The notes beneath the pieces were generated by a model. It did no database searches, was not told the DNA's origin, and saw only the letters and a list, made by a program, of their open reading frames with translations. Below, in pieces: positions 1 through 7,900 of a DNA stretch of 16,273 bases (its first letter is position 1; every line of letters starts with the position of its first letter). The position numbers were made by a program, and so were the translations under genes. The DNA is from Hadersleviella sp041745395. Lineage in GTDB: Bacteria > Chloroflexota > Anaerolineae > Promineifilales > Promineifilaceae. The DNA lies in the NCBI GenBank assembly GCA_041745395.1, contig JBGTIZ010000246.1:1-16273 (forward strand). Direction: 5' to 3'.

Positions 1-30
1 TTTTCGTTTGGGCAGTTGCCCAAACGAAAA
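1..30. repeat. Perfect hairpin, 14-bp stem
   Basis: Positions 1-14 are the exact reverse complement of 17-30, with a two-base loop at 15-16. On the plus strand the stem is followed by A residues rather than T, so it is not a canonical intrinsic terminator in that direction. It lies just outside the 100-bp repeat and may belong to a mobile element whose remainder is outside the window. Confidence 0.7.
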
Positions 31-39
31 AAACACCCT

Positions 40-139
40 CTTTCCAGCGAGTCGTGGCCGCAGGCCACGACGAAGCTAGTCGGTTGAGAAGAGACGCCTT
101 TTGTCAAAAAAAGTACGTTACTGATTCGTGACCACTACA
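40..139 (-). repeat. 100-bp inverted repeat, left copy
   Basis: These 100 bases are the exact reverse complement of 14634-14733; both flanks diverge immediately. Read on the minus strand, the unit starts TGTAGTGGTCACG and ends CTGGAAAG. Near its end it contains a GC-rich hairpin with a 9-bp stem and a 3-base loop (51-71). Its start cuts the insB reading frame of the IS1-family element, so this copy marks a later insertion or a recombination junction. The GTAGTGGTC start resembles the end of the neighbouring IS1 element (678-687), which suggests an IS terminus. What kind of element it came from is not settled. Confidence 0.85.
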
Positions 140-357
140 CAAAAATCGCTAAAGGTTTGGCAATGGCGATAACTGCTTGGAATCCAGTACCATAGTTGCC
201 AACAACTTTCTTGGCTACGATTACCGATGAAATAGGAAACGATTTGGCGAGTCCGCCGACATAGGGCAATCCAAATCCAGCGTTTGTTGTTCTTACAGCC
301 GACAAATGACCACAGTTCATCAAGTTCGAGCACATCTGCTGACTCACTTGCCAGCAA
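118..357 (-). pseudogene. insB: IS1-family transposase, truncated InsB catalytic part
   Basis: The frame encodes the start of the IS1 catalytic domain. It includes the ELDELWSFV motif, whose acidic residue is the first of the DDE-type catalytic set, followed by an RWIWIAL-like strand and a GNRS-like turn. Homology appears to end near CQTFSDF. After that the frame enters the 100-bp repeat and stops at 118 with an unrelated tail (VVVTNQ). Full IS1 InsB domains continue further and carry the remaining catalytic acids, so this copy should be dead. Read upstream through the A8 run in the insB frame, the sequence joins InsA without a stop (residues NHLPPLAEILL), so the listed TTG start at 357 is probably not used. 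Confidence 0.7.
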
Positions 358-661
358 GATTTCGGCTAGGGGCGGCAGGTGATTCGCTTTTTTTTAACCA
401 TGACGCGACTGTGTGACGACTCACACCAAAGGTGCGCTCCAGACCTCGCAAGCTAGAACGTTCATGATAGGCGCGCAGGATTTCCGCTTTTTCTTCTTCG
501 GTATAGGCTACTTCTGGATTCAACGTGCCATAGGCACCACAGTCATTGCAACGGAATTTCTGTTTATCTTTTTTTGTGCGGCCGTTTTTGACAATATCTA
601 AACTGCCACACCGCGTACATTCGTAGGTGATTGTTTCTTGGATCATGTCCGAATTGTACAC
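344..661 (-). CDS. insA: IS1-family transposase, InsA-like part
   Basis: This is the DNA-binding N-terminal part of an IS1-family transposase. A CxxC...CxxC zinc-binding segment (CTRC and CNDC) lies in the first 50 residues. A helix-turn-helix segment follows (SSLRGLERTFGVSRHTVASW). Start is ambiguous: ATG at 661 or, more like the family, ATG at 646 (MIQETITYEC); neither has a clear ribosome binding site. The frame ends at 344 shortly after a run of eight A residues (minus strand, 388-395). Skipping to the other frame at this run gives a continuous InsA-InsB polypeptide, so the stop at 344 is either a frameshift mutation or part of an expression-by-slippage design. The downstream catalytic part is truncated, so activity is unlikely. 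Confidence 0.75.
   Translation of the reverse strand: MYNSDMIQETITYECTRCGSLDIVKNGRTKKDKQKFRCNDCGAYGTLNPEVAYTEEEKAEILRAYHERSSLRGLERTFGVSRHTVASWLKKSESPAAPSRNLAGK
388..395 (-). other. A8 slippery run joining InsA and InsB frames
   Basis: On the minus strand this is eight consecutive A residues in the codons TTA AAA AAA AGC of insA. Losing one A (or a +1 shift) puts the ribosome in the insB frame and gives an uninterrupted InsA-InsB fusion. A -1 shift instead reaches a stop after about ten codons. Transcriptional slippage on A8 could produce the fused transposase; a fixed one-base insertion in an ancestral single frame is an equally good reading. Confidence 0.5.
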
Positions 662-845
662 TTATCAGTCATTGCCCGACCACTACCAAAATCTTTTACC
701 GAATTATTTTCTTAAAGTCCAAACAGTTAGAGCTAAACATAAACCAAAAAACAATAAACCCCACACCTCTAAGCCAAACCCATGGCCGTCAGCCAACGGC
801 TCAACAAAGCTTATAGCTTACGGCTCACAGCTTAGAGCTACCCAC

Positions 846-851
846 AAGGAG
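846..851 (+). promoter_or_regulatory. Ribosome binding site of fadN
   Basis: AAGGAG lies 11 bases before the ATG at 863 and fixes this start. No convincing -35/-10 pair was found in the A-rich leader (688-845). The stretch 808-839 carries several AGCTTA-like words in both orientations. Confidence 0.75.
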
Positions 852-862
852 ATACCCGCACA

Positions 863-3247
863 ATGACCTTCAGAATCGATAAAGTAGGCATTATCGGCGC
901 GGGCACGATGGGGGGTGGCATTGCCGCCCACCTCGCCAATATCGGCATCGAAGTTGTACTGCTCGATATTGTGCCGCCCAATCTGTCCGACGCCGAAAAA
1001 GATGACCCCCAAGCCCGTAACCGCTTCGTCCAAGGCGGCTTTGATCGCATGGTCAAAGCGCGGCCAGCCAATCTTGGCCGCCCCGACCGCGCCCACCTGA
1101 TTTCCCTCGGCAACACCAGCGATAATCTCGACATGCTGGCTGATTGCGACTGGGTGGTCGAAGTGATTATCGAGCAACTTGCGCCCAAGCAAGCCCTCGT
1201 AGCTGAACTGGAAAAAGTGGTCAAACCAACCGCCATTATTTCCAGCAACACCTCGGGCATTCCCATCCACCAAATCGTAGCCAATGCGTCCGACGATTTC
1301 AAAGGGCGTTTTCTAGGCACACATTTCTTTAATCCCCCCCGCTACCTCAAACTACTCGAAGTCATTCCCACGGATGACACCCGCCAAGACGTGATTGATT
1401 TCATGGTCGAATTTGGCACGAAGACCTTGGGCAAAGGGGTCGTAGTCTGCAAAGATACGCCTAACTTCATCGCCAATCGGTTTATCGCCGTGGCGGGGAA
1501 CTACAGCGTCAAAACAGCCCTCGAACTGGGTCTGACCGTCGAAGAAGTGGACAGCATCACCGGCCCCCTGATAGGTCGCCCCAAAACGGGCACCTTCCGC
1601 CTGACCGATTTGGTTGGGTTGGACATCATGGTGCATGTCAACAGCAATTTGTACCCCGCCATTCCGCACGACAAATACCGCGACCTGCTGGTAGATGAAG
1701 ATCTGGTTGCTCTGAATGACAAAATGCAGGCCAATAAATGGCTGGGCAACAAAACCGGGCAAGGCTTTTACAAACAAGCGTTTGTAGACGGCAAGCGGGA
1801 GTTCCAGCACCTTGATTTAGAGACATTTGAGTACACATCCCCCGCCAATCCCCGTTTTGAATCGGTTGGCAAGGTACGCAAGGTCGAAGATTTGGGCGAA
1901 CGCATTAGCAAATTGCTCCAATCTGACGACAAAGCGGCCAACTATGTGCGCCAAAATCTCTATTTCAACATGGTGTATGCCGCCTATGTGGGGCAAGAAG
2001 TCGCCCACCAAATCAGTGACGTAGACGACGCCGTGCGCTGGGGATTTGCCCATGATGCCGGCCCATTCCAAATTTGGGATATGCTGGGCGTGGCCGAAAC
2101 GGTCGAAAAAATGGAAGCCGCAGGGTTCGACTTGCCCGAGTGGGTCAAAAAGATGTTGGCCGACGGCTACAGCAGTTTCTACAATGAAAATGGCGCACCC
2201 TATGATTGGCACAACGGCGGCTATCTGGAAGATGCCGTTAAAGAGTACATTTCCGTTGCCTATCTCAAACAGAAGAATGAGAAAGCGGTTGCCCGCAACA
2301 TGAGTGCGAGCCTGCACGACATGGGTGACGGCATTTTGCTCTATGAATTCCACGCCAAGATGAACGCCATTGACGATGACATCATCGCTATGGGGTACAA
2401 AGCGTTGGAAATGCTAGACAAGCCAGAATGGAATGGCTTGGTTATGGGCAACAACGGCCAGAATTTCTGCGTTGGGGCGAATATCTTCGCCGTGGCGATG
2501 GCCGCTCAGCAGGGCGCGTGGGATCAGCTTGACCAGATGATTCACGGCCTGCAAAAGCTGACCTTTGATTTGCGCTATGCGCCCAAGCCAGTCGTGACCG
2601 CACCGCACCAGCAAGCGTTGGGTGGCGGGGTGGAAATGGCGATGGCGGGCTGGACGGCCGTGGCTGACCACGAGACATACATGGGTCTAGTCGAAGTAGG
2701 CGTGGGCTTAATCCCCGCTGGCGGCGGCTGTATGGAAATCTTGCGGCGCAAGATGAACCCGACCATGCGCGTGGCGAATGCGGATCCTATCCCCCCCATG
2801 CAGGAGATTTTTGAGCAGATTGCCACGGCCAAAGTGGGCGTGAGCGCGTGGGAAGACCGCACGCTGGGCTATTTGCAAGATACGGATGAGATTAATTTTA
2901 ACAGTGACCTGCGGTTGCAACGGGCGAAAGAGAAGGCTCTGGCGCTGGTGGGTTCACCACGGCCGGAACCTGAACAAATCTACGCCGCCGGGCGGGATGT
3001 GCAATCTGCCCTGAAGCTAGGTTTGCAGAGTTTTGTTTGGGCAGGGTACGCCACGCCGCATGACCAAACGATTAGCAATAAGCTGGCGAATGTGCTGTGC
3101 GGGGGCAATATTAGTGCCCCAGCTTGGGTTAACCCGTGGTACATTCTGGATCTTGAGCGGGAGGCGTTTTTGTCTCTGCTGGGTGAACAGAAGTCCATTG
3201 ACCGGATTATGCACATGTTGCAGAAAGGGAAACCGTTACGCAATTAA
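863..3247 (+). CDS. fadN: 3-hydroxyacyl-CoA dehydrogenase / enoyl-CoA hydratase, FadN type
   Basis: This is a bifunctional beta-oxidation enzyme: it hydrates trans-2-enoyl-CoA and oxidises the L-3-hydroxyacyl-CoA with NAD+ in the cytoplasm. The domain order (dehydrogenase first, crotonase last) and the 794-residue length match the Bacillus FadN/YusL type, not FadB or FadJ, where hydratase comes first. Residues 8-20 form the NAD-binding Rossmann turn (GAGTMG at 12-17). Likely catalytic residues are S131 in NTS, H154 in THFFNP, E166 in LLEV and N205 in NFIANR. Dehydrogenase C-terminal domains span roughly 197-450. The crotonase domain begins near 485, with an oxyanion-type NFCVGAN and two probable catalytic acids, E591 (GGGVE) and E611 (VEVGVG). 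The thiolase follows 83 bases downstream on the same strand, as in the fadNA operon of Bacillus. One ACGGCCGT palindrome lies in frame at 2654-2661. Confidence 0.92.
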   Translation: MTFRIDKVGIIGAGTMGGGIAAHLANIGIEVVLLDIVPPNLSDAEKDDPQARNRFVQGGFDRMVKARPANLGRPDRAHLISLGNTSDNLDMLADCDWVVEVIIEQLAPKQALVAELEKVVKPTAIISSNTSGIPIHQIVANASDDFKGRFLGTHFFNPPRYLKLLEVIPTDDTRQDVIDFMVEFGTKTLGKGVVVCKDTPNFIANRFIAVAGNYSVKTALELGLTVEEVDSITGPLIGRPKTGTFRLTDLVGLDIMVHVNSNLYPAIPHDKYRDLLVDEDLVALNDKMQANKWLGNKTGQGFYKQAFVDGKREFQHLDLETFEYTSPANPRFESVGKVRKVEDLGERISKLLQSDDKAANYVRQNLYFNMVYAAYVGQEVAHQISDVDDAVRWGFAHDAGPFQIWDMLGVAETVEKMEAAGFDLPEWVKKMLADGYSSFYNENGAPYDWHNGGYLEDAVKEYISVAYLKQKNEKAVARNMSASLHDMGDGILLYEFHAKMNAIDDDIIAMGYKALEMLDKPEWNGLVMGNNGQNFCVGANIFAVAMAAQQGAWDQLDQMIHGLQKLTFDLRYAPKPVVTAPHQQALGGGVEMAMAGWTAVADHETYMGLVEVGVGLIPAGGGCMEILRRKMNPTMRVANADPIPPMQEIFEQIATAKVGVSAWEDRTLGYLQDTDEINFNSDLRLQRAKEKALALVGSPRPEPEQIYAAGRDVQSALKLGLQSFVWAGYATPHDQTISNKLANVLCGGNISAPAWVNPWYILDLEREAFLSLLGEQKSIDRIMHMLQKGKPLRN

Positions 3248-3261
3248 CAATTAACAATTGA

Positions 3262-3306
3262 CAATGAGCAATGAACAAATTTTTACTACTTGTTCATTGC
3301 TCATTG
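3262..3306. repeat. 17-bp perfect hairpin between fadN and fadA
   Basis: Positions 3262-3278 and 3290-3306 are exact reverse complements around an 11-base loop. The stem is built from AATGAGCAATGAAC-type words and is preceded by an AATTAAC/AATTGAC tandem run (3241-3264). A third CTCATTG copy at 3307-3313 could pair alternatively. The stem is AT-rich and has no T-run after it, so it looks like an RNA-processing or stability element within the operon rather than a terminator. That role is inferred. Confidence 0.75.
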
Positions 3307-3319
3307 CTCATTGAAACAC

Positions 3320-3324
3320 GGAGG
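3320..3324 (+). promoter_or_regulatory. Ribosome binding site that fixes the fadA start
   Basis: GGAGG lies six bases before the ATG at 3331. An upstream in-frame ATG at 3271 has no such site and falls inside the intergenic hairpin, so it is not the start. Confidence 0.85.
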
Positions 3325-3330
3325 TTTTAC

Positions 3331-4512
3331 ATGCGTGAAGCAGTCATTGTAGCGGTCGCTCGCACGGCCGTGGGAAAATCGAAAAAAGGTGTCACCCGTA
3401 ACGTTCGCTCAGACGACATGGCCGCGGCCGTGATTAAAGAGCTACTCAAGCAAACCGAGGGCAAGCTCGACCCCGCCCTGATTGACGATGTGATTATTGG
3501 ATGCGCTATGCCCGAAGGGGCGCAAGGGCTAAACTTTGCCCGCACCATTGCCCTGCGGGCGGGTCTGCCCGTCAACGTGCCCGCCCAAACCGTTAATCGG
3601 TTCTGCTCCAGCGGTCTGCAAACCATTGCCATGGCCTCAGAGCGGATTATCGCCAACGGCGCGGACATTATCATCGCCGGCGGCGCGGAAACGATGAGCC
3701 TTGTGCCCATGACCGGGTTCCGCATCAGCCCCAACGAGTACATGGTGGAGAACAACCCCGAAGTGTACATGGGGATGGGTCTCACGGCCGAGCAAGTGGC
3801 GGACGAATACGGCATTAGCCGGGAAGACCAAGATGCGTTTGCCACCGAAAGCCATCGTCGCGCCGTGGCCGCCTACGAAAAAGATCTGTTCAAAGATGAA
3901 ATCGTGCCTATCGAAGTCACCGAGGTCGAAGTTGGCCCGAATGGCCCTGTTGAAACAAAAATCATCTTTGACAAAGATGAGCATATCCGCCCCGGCACAA
4001 GCGTGGAAGGATTAGGCAAGTTGCGCCCCGTGTTCAAACCCAATGGCTCGGTCACGGCGGGGAATTCCTCCCCACTGAGTGACGGCGCGGCGGCTGTGCT
4101 AATCATGGAACGCCAGAAAGCGGAAGAGCTAGGTTTGAAGCCGCTGGCTCGTTTTGTGGGCTTCAACGTGGCCGGCGTGCGTCCTGAAGTGATGGGCATT
4201 GGCCCCGTGGTGGCGGTGCCGAAGTTGCTCGACCGCGTCGGCATGTCGCTCGATGACATTGATGTGATTGAGCTGAATGAGGCGTTTGCGGCGCAGGCTT
4301 TGGCCGTGATTCGCACGCTGAACATGGATCCTGAAAAGGTGAATGTGAACGGCGGCGCGATTGCGCTGGGTCATCCGCTGGGCTGTACGGGCGCGAAGTT
4401 AACGGTGCAGATTGTCAATGAGATGAAGCGTCGTAACAGTAAGTATGGCATGGTGACGATGTGCATCGGCGGCGGTATGGGCGCGGCTGGGATTTTTGAG
4501 AATTTGAATTAG
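3331..4512 (+). CDS. fadA: Acetyl-CoA acyltransferase (3-ketoacyl-CoA thiolase)
   Basis: This enzyme cleaves 3-ketoacyl-CoA with free CoA into acetyl-CoA and a shortened acyl-CoA, the last step of the beta-oxidation cycle. The 393-residue length is typical of family II thiolases. The nucleophilic cysteine is C92 (NRFCSSG). The NEAFA loop lies at 316-320. H348 is in GGAIALGHPLGCTGA, and the general-base cysteine C378 is in MCIGGGMGAAG. All thiolase landmarks are present, so it should be active. The start is chosen from the GGAGG site and because the conserved N-terminus (REAVIVAVARTAVG) begins there; extending upstream would translate the hairpin. It follows fadN directly and probably shares its transcript. 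A biosynthetic acetyl-CoA acetyltransferase role cannot be excluded from sequence, but the FadN neighbour favours degradation. One CACGGCCGTG lies at 3363-3372. Confidence 0.93.
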   Translation: MREAVIVAVARTAVGKSKKGVTRNVRSDDMAAAVIKELLKQTEGKLDPALIDDVIIGCAMPEGAQGLNFARTIALRAGLPVNVPAQTVNRFCSSGLQTIAMASERIIANGADIIIAGGAETMSLVPMTGFRISPNEYMVENNPEVYMGMGLTAEQVADEYGISREDQDAFATESHRRAVAAYEKDLFKDEIVPIEVTEVEVGPNGPVETKIIFDKDEHIRPGTSVEGLGKLRPVFKPNGSVTAGNSSPLSDGAAAVLIMERQKAEELGLKPLARFVGFNVAGVRPEVMGIGPVVAVPKLLDRVGMSLDDIDVIELNEAFAAQALAVIRTLNMDPEKVNVNGGAIALGHPLGCTGAKLTVQIVNEMKRRNSKYGMVTMCIGGGMGAAGIFENLN

Positions 4513-4524
4513 CCGTAGCCGTAG

Positions 4525-4556
4525 CCGTAGGGTAAAGGCATGCCTTTACCCTACGG
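4525..4556. repeat. 32-bp perfect palindrome, copy 1 (GTAGGG(T/C)AAAGGCA family)
   Basis: Positions 4525-4540 are the exact reverse complement of 4541-4556 with no spacer. It starts 13 bases after the fadA stop, beyond a short AGCCGT tandem run (4512-4530). A second member is at 8378-8405, where the T-A pair six bases into the shared stem is replaced by C-G on both arms. It has no T-tract, so it is a REP-like dispersed palindrome that may also protect the 3' end of the fadNA transcript. Confidence 0.85.
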
Positions 4557-4559
4557 GCG

Positions 4560-4592
4560 AGAAGTTCAACTTTTTGAAAAAGTTGAACTTCT
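4560..4592. repeat. Hairpin of the AGAAGTTCAACTTTT family, copy 1
   Basis: Arms 4560-4575 and 4577-4592 are perfect reverse complements (16 bp) around a single base. The same arm sequence recurs at 11808-11865 with a 28-base loop. It is the second of three stacked palindromes downstream of fadA. Confidence 0.85.
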
Positions 4593-4602
4593 ACAGGCAC
4601 AG

Positions 4603-4641
4603 AAAGAGCGCGACGGGAAAAATCCCGTCGCGCTCTTTTTT
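4603..4641 (+). terminator. Intrinsic terminator after fadNA
   Basis: A 16-bp stem (4603-4618 with 4623-4638, GAGCGCGACGGGA core) closes an AAAA loop and runs into a T-tract ending at 4641. This is the most terminator-like structure downstream of fadA. An almost identical copy lies at 8291-8327. Confidence 0.85.
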
Positions 4642-4919
4642 GTGCCCAGAATTCCCGCATTCAGCCCAGAATTATGGTACTGTAGTTTTATCTGTGAGGT
4701 TAGGACAGGCAATTGAGAGCCTCGTTTCAATGACCACGGCCGTGGCCCGACTTATAGTAAAAAGAGGAGCGTCCCACGCCTCAGCTAGTCAGCACATAAT
4801 TCAATTTGTCAATACGTAAGGAGATATAAGCATGTAAATTTGTCTTGGGAGAGCCACTCAAAAGCCTAGACCCCCTTTTATCTGAAACGACCAACAAAAT
4901 ATAAACGAGGAGAGAATCC
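4642..4919 (+). promoter_or_regulatory. Leader region of the beta-helix protein gene
   Basis: There is no credible gene here. A CACGGCCGTG palindrome at 4735-4744 is the only intergenic copy in the window. At 4818-4837 a strong AAGGAG site sits nine bases before ATG-TAA, a start codon followed at once by a stop. The true start at 4920 has its own GAGGAG at 4907-4912. No confident promoter hexamers were recognised. Confidence 0.45.
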
Positions 4920-7900
4920 ATGTCTCACGATGTCAACTTTTTTAAGCACAAAATGCACATTTTTTGGCTTTGCTTGGCTTTGGGGCTGACCACGGCCGTG
5001 TTTCTTTTAATCAGCGGCGCCGAAGCCACCCCCACCGCCAGTTGCGCCGAACCAAACTTTCCCGACCGCGTGGAAGGGGCGACAGATGTCAGCCTGCCCT
5101 CCGGAGATTACTATCTCGACCGTGATGCGCTTATCCGCGACGGGCGCACCCTGACCATTACCGCCGGGTCCAACATCATCATTTGTGGCGACTACCACAT
5201 CAGAACCAACGGCGAGGGCAATCTGCGGGCGTTGGGCTTGCCCGACCAGCCAATTGTGTTTGCGCGGGAAGACCCGAACGACGCTTGGGAGGGGCTGATA
5301 TTTGACGGTAATTTGGGTGAAAATTCATTCTTGCAACATGTTGTGCTCAACAAAGCGGGGAGCGGCACGGACACGGTGGATGCCGCTATTATCATCAGTG
5401 CCCTTGGCCCCAATGAATCCGCTTCACCCGTCTTTGACCATGTGACCATTAACGACAGCCCCAATTATGGGGTTGCCGTCGCCCTGGACTCAGATGACCG
5501 CACCCCGCCCGCCTTTAGCAACGTGAGCATCAACAACAGCGGGCGAGCCGCCGTTTTGGCCGATGCCGAGGCGGTCGGTGGTTTTGGCCGAGGCAACAGC
5601 TATGTGGGCAACATGCCCAACCGTATCCAAATTGACAGCGGCGGCGGCAGTCGGCTGTATCACAGCCAACTGTGGCGCAATCAGGGTGTGCCGCTGGAGG
5701 TGCTGGGCACGATGATGGTTGCGGCCAATCAGGGTGAAGACCCCACGGCCGTGTTAACCATCGAAGAAGGCACAACCCTGCTCATGGCCCCAGACGCACG
5801 CCTATTTATTGGCACCAGCCTTGGCCGGCGCGGCGCGTTGTCTGTAGAAGGCACGGCCGATAACCCCGTCACTTTTACCCGCATAGACGAGCAAAGTGCC
5901 CCGTGGAACAGCCTGCGTTTGGAGCTATACCCCGACACGGCCGTGCGTCTGACCCACACCAACCTCAGCTTTGGCGGCAATAACAGCGAGCTGGGCACCA
6001 TTGAATTCCTTGGTAACGGGCAACTCTCCCTCGACCACGTGACGCTGACCAACAGCCTCACCGCCGGCGTGACCAATCATGCGGGAACGCTAAACGTGAA
6101 TAATAGCCACTTTGAAGCCAATAAATATGGTTTGGAATTCAAAGACAATGGCAGAGGCGCGGCTCAAATCCGCAACAGCACCTTCCTGAACAATCTGGAA
6201 GCAGGGATTCAGGTCAACTATCCGCACAGTTTATGTATTGACGCCATCGGTAATTATTGGGGAACAGCGAGTGGCCCAGCCGATAGCGACGCTAGCGACG
6301 ACGGATGCGGCGACGGCCGTGAAAATCCTGTCGCTGGTGAGGCGGTGAGCAATGGGGTGCGCTATACGCCGTGGCTCCCCGGCACGGGCGGACTGCAAGA
6401 CCGAGGCAGTATTCTGCCTGATAAGTTCTATGTCGTTGCGGATGGCCTAGACGCGGCGCAGTTGACGATTACGCTACGCAACGCGCAGGGTGTGCCGCTG
6501 GTGGGCAAGCAGATTGTGCTGGAGACGAGTCTCGGTACGCTGACTCAGCCGACGCAAGCGACAGATGCGAACGGCCAAACCACGGCCGTGTTAACGTCAG
6601 AAACAGCGGGATATGCTTACTTGACGGCGCACAACACGACCGATAATATACCTATCACGGCCGTGGGTGGCGTCACCTTCTGGCAAGGGCTAGGCGACAA
6701 CGGCGGTCTAATTAACACCAGCGGCGTCCCCTACGCCTCCCCCCAATTTATTGTCAGTGGCCGCCCCTTCCAGCAAAGCTTGCCCGTCGGCATGCGCGTC
6801 CCCATGCGCAATAGCAATCCGTACAGCGTCGATGTCGAAGTGGTGTATGGCGTTTCTGGTTTTAACGTGGGGGCACGCTTTGCCCCTGTTTACACCGCCA
6901 CCCAAACGCTCGCCCCGGGTGAAAGCTGGGACGCGCAGGGCGTCTGGCTCCCTATCGTCACCGGCCACCGCTGTATTCAGGCCAACATCACCATAGATGA
7001 TGGGCAAACGAGCCAGCAACAACGCACCCCAACCGACCTCTTTAACTTTCCCCTCCAGCAAAACACCGACCAAGACCCGTGCGACCCCGAACGGCTGAAC
7101 CCGCAACAAGCCATTCCCAAAAAGCCAGGCGGGCTAGGCACAGTCGTCGTCACTTTTGGCAAGCTGTACAACCTCGCCCGCAAGGCGAACAGATGCTTAA
7201 GCGAAAGCCTCAGTTTTGACCAAGCGTTAGCGGGTCGCCAGTACAGCAATACGCCCGCGTATCAGACCGTCATCACGCCGCCCGACTATACGCCCCCGCT
7301 CTTTACCACGGCCGACGGGCTAACCCAAGCCGAGGCCGACGCCCTGAATGACCTTGCCCAAACCAGTGCCGACCTGCTCGAGCTGAACCTCGCTCTTGGG
7401 GCAACCAGCCAGCGGCTCAACTGGGCGGCGCAGGCGGCCAATATCACGGGGGCAACCAGTAGCAGTGGCGATATGCGCCAACTGCGGAACAATCCTTTGG
7501 CCTATATGGACCTGCAATATGCCGCTTATCGGGATTTTGCGCACGAGTACGCCACCAAGTTGGATCTTTTTGCTGACCAGATAGACGCACTTTTAGCCGT
7601 TTACCCCGAAGCGGCCGACACGCTCTTTGTGCCTGATGATTATAAGTACGAGCGCAACGAACTCGAGAACAGCGGCTTAGACAGCGAAACAGAGCAGTTC
7701 TTGCTGGATACGGGTCTAGAAAATGCGTTTATCAGTGAGTTAACGGGTGATTTAATCACTTCGTTGGATAACAATCCGGCCGAAACGGTGACATTTGCCG
7801 AGGCGTTGAGCAATATTCAGCAACAGTCACGCGCTATCGCCACGCGCCTGCGCGAGCAATACCCGCACCCGCAGACCAGCCTGCTTCGTCAGGGGCAAAC

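Larger units (their letters stand above)
139..687 (-). mobile_element. IS1-family element remnant
   Basis: The insA-proximal end is placed at about 687. From there the minus strand begins GGTAGTGGTCGGGC and runs into insA. InsA and InsB-like frames follow in the usual IS1 order. The insB-distal part is missing: the frame runs into the 100-bp repeat at 139. No opposite terminus or target duplication can be assigned, because the other end has been lost. Family membership rests on the InsA zinc finger and helix-turn-helix and on the InsB ELDELWSFV motif. The exact outer boundary is inferred. Confidence 0.7.

Noticed and set aside
3271..3330. Upstream in-frame start that would lengthen the thiolase by 20 residues
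   Set aside because: It lies in the intergenic hairpin and lacks a ribosome site; the GGAGG and the conserved N-terminus point to 3331.
4512..4641. CRISPR array suggested by several close repeats
   Set aside because: The three palindromes differ from one another and there are no regularly spaced direct repeats or cas genes.
4574..4819. Plus-strand 81-codon open frame between fadA and the beta-helix gene
   Set aside because: It begins inside a hairpin, runs through the terminator stem and has no protein-like composition or ribosome site.
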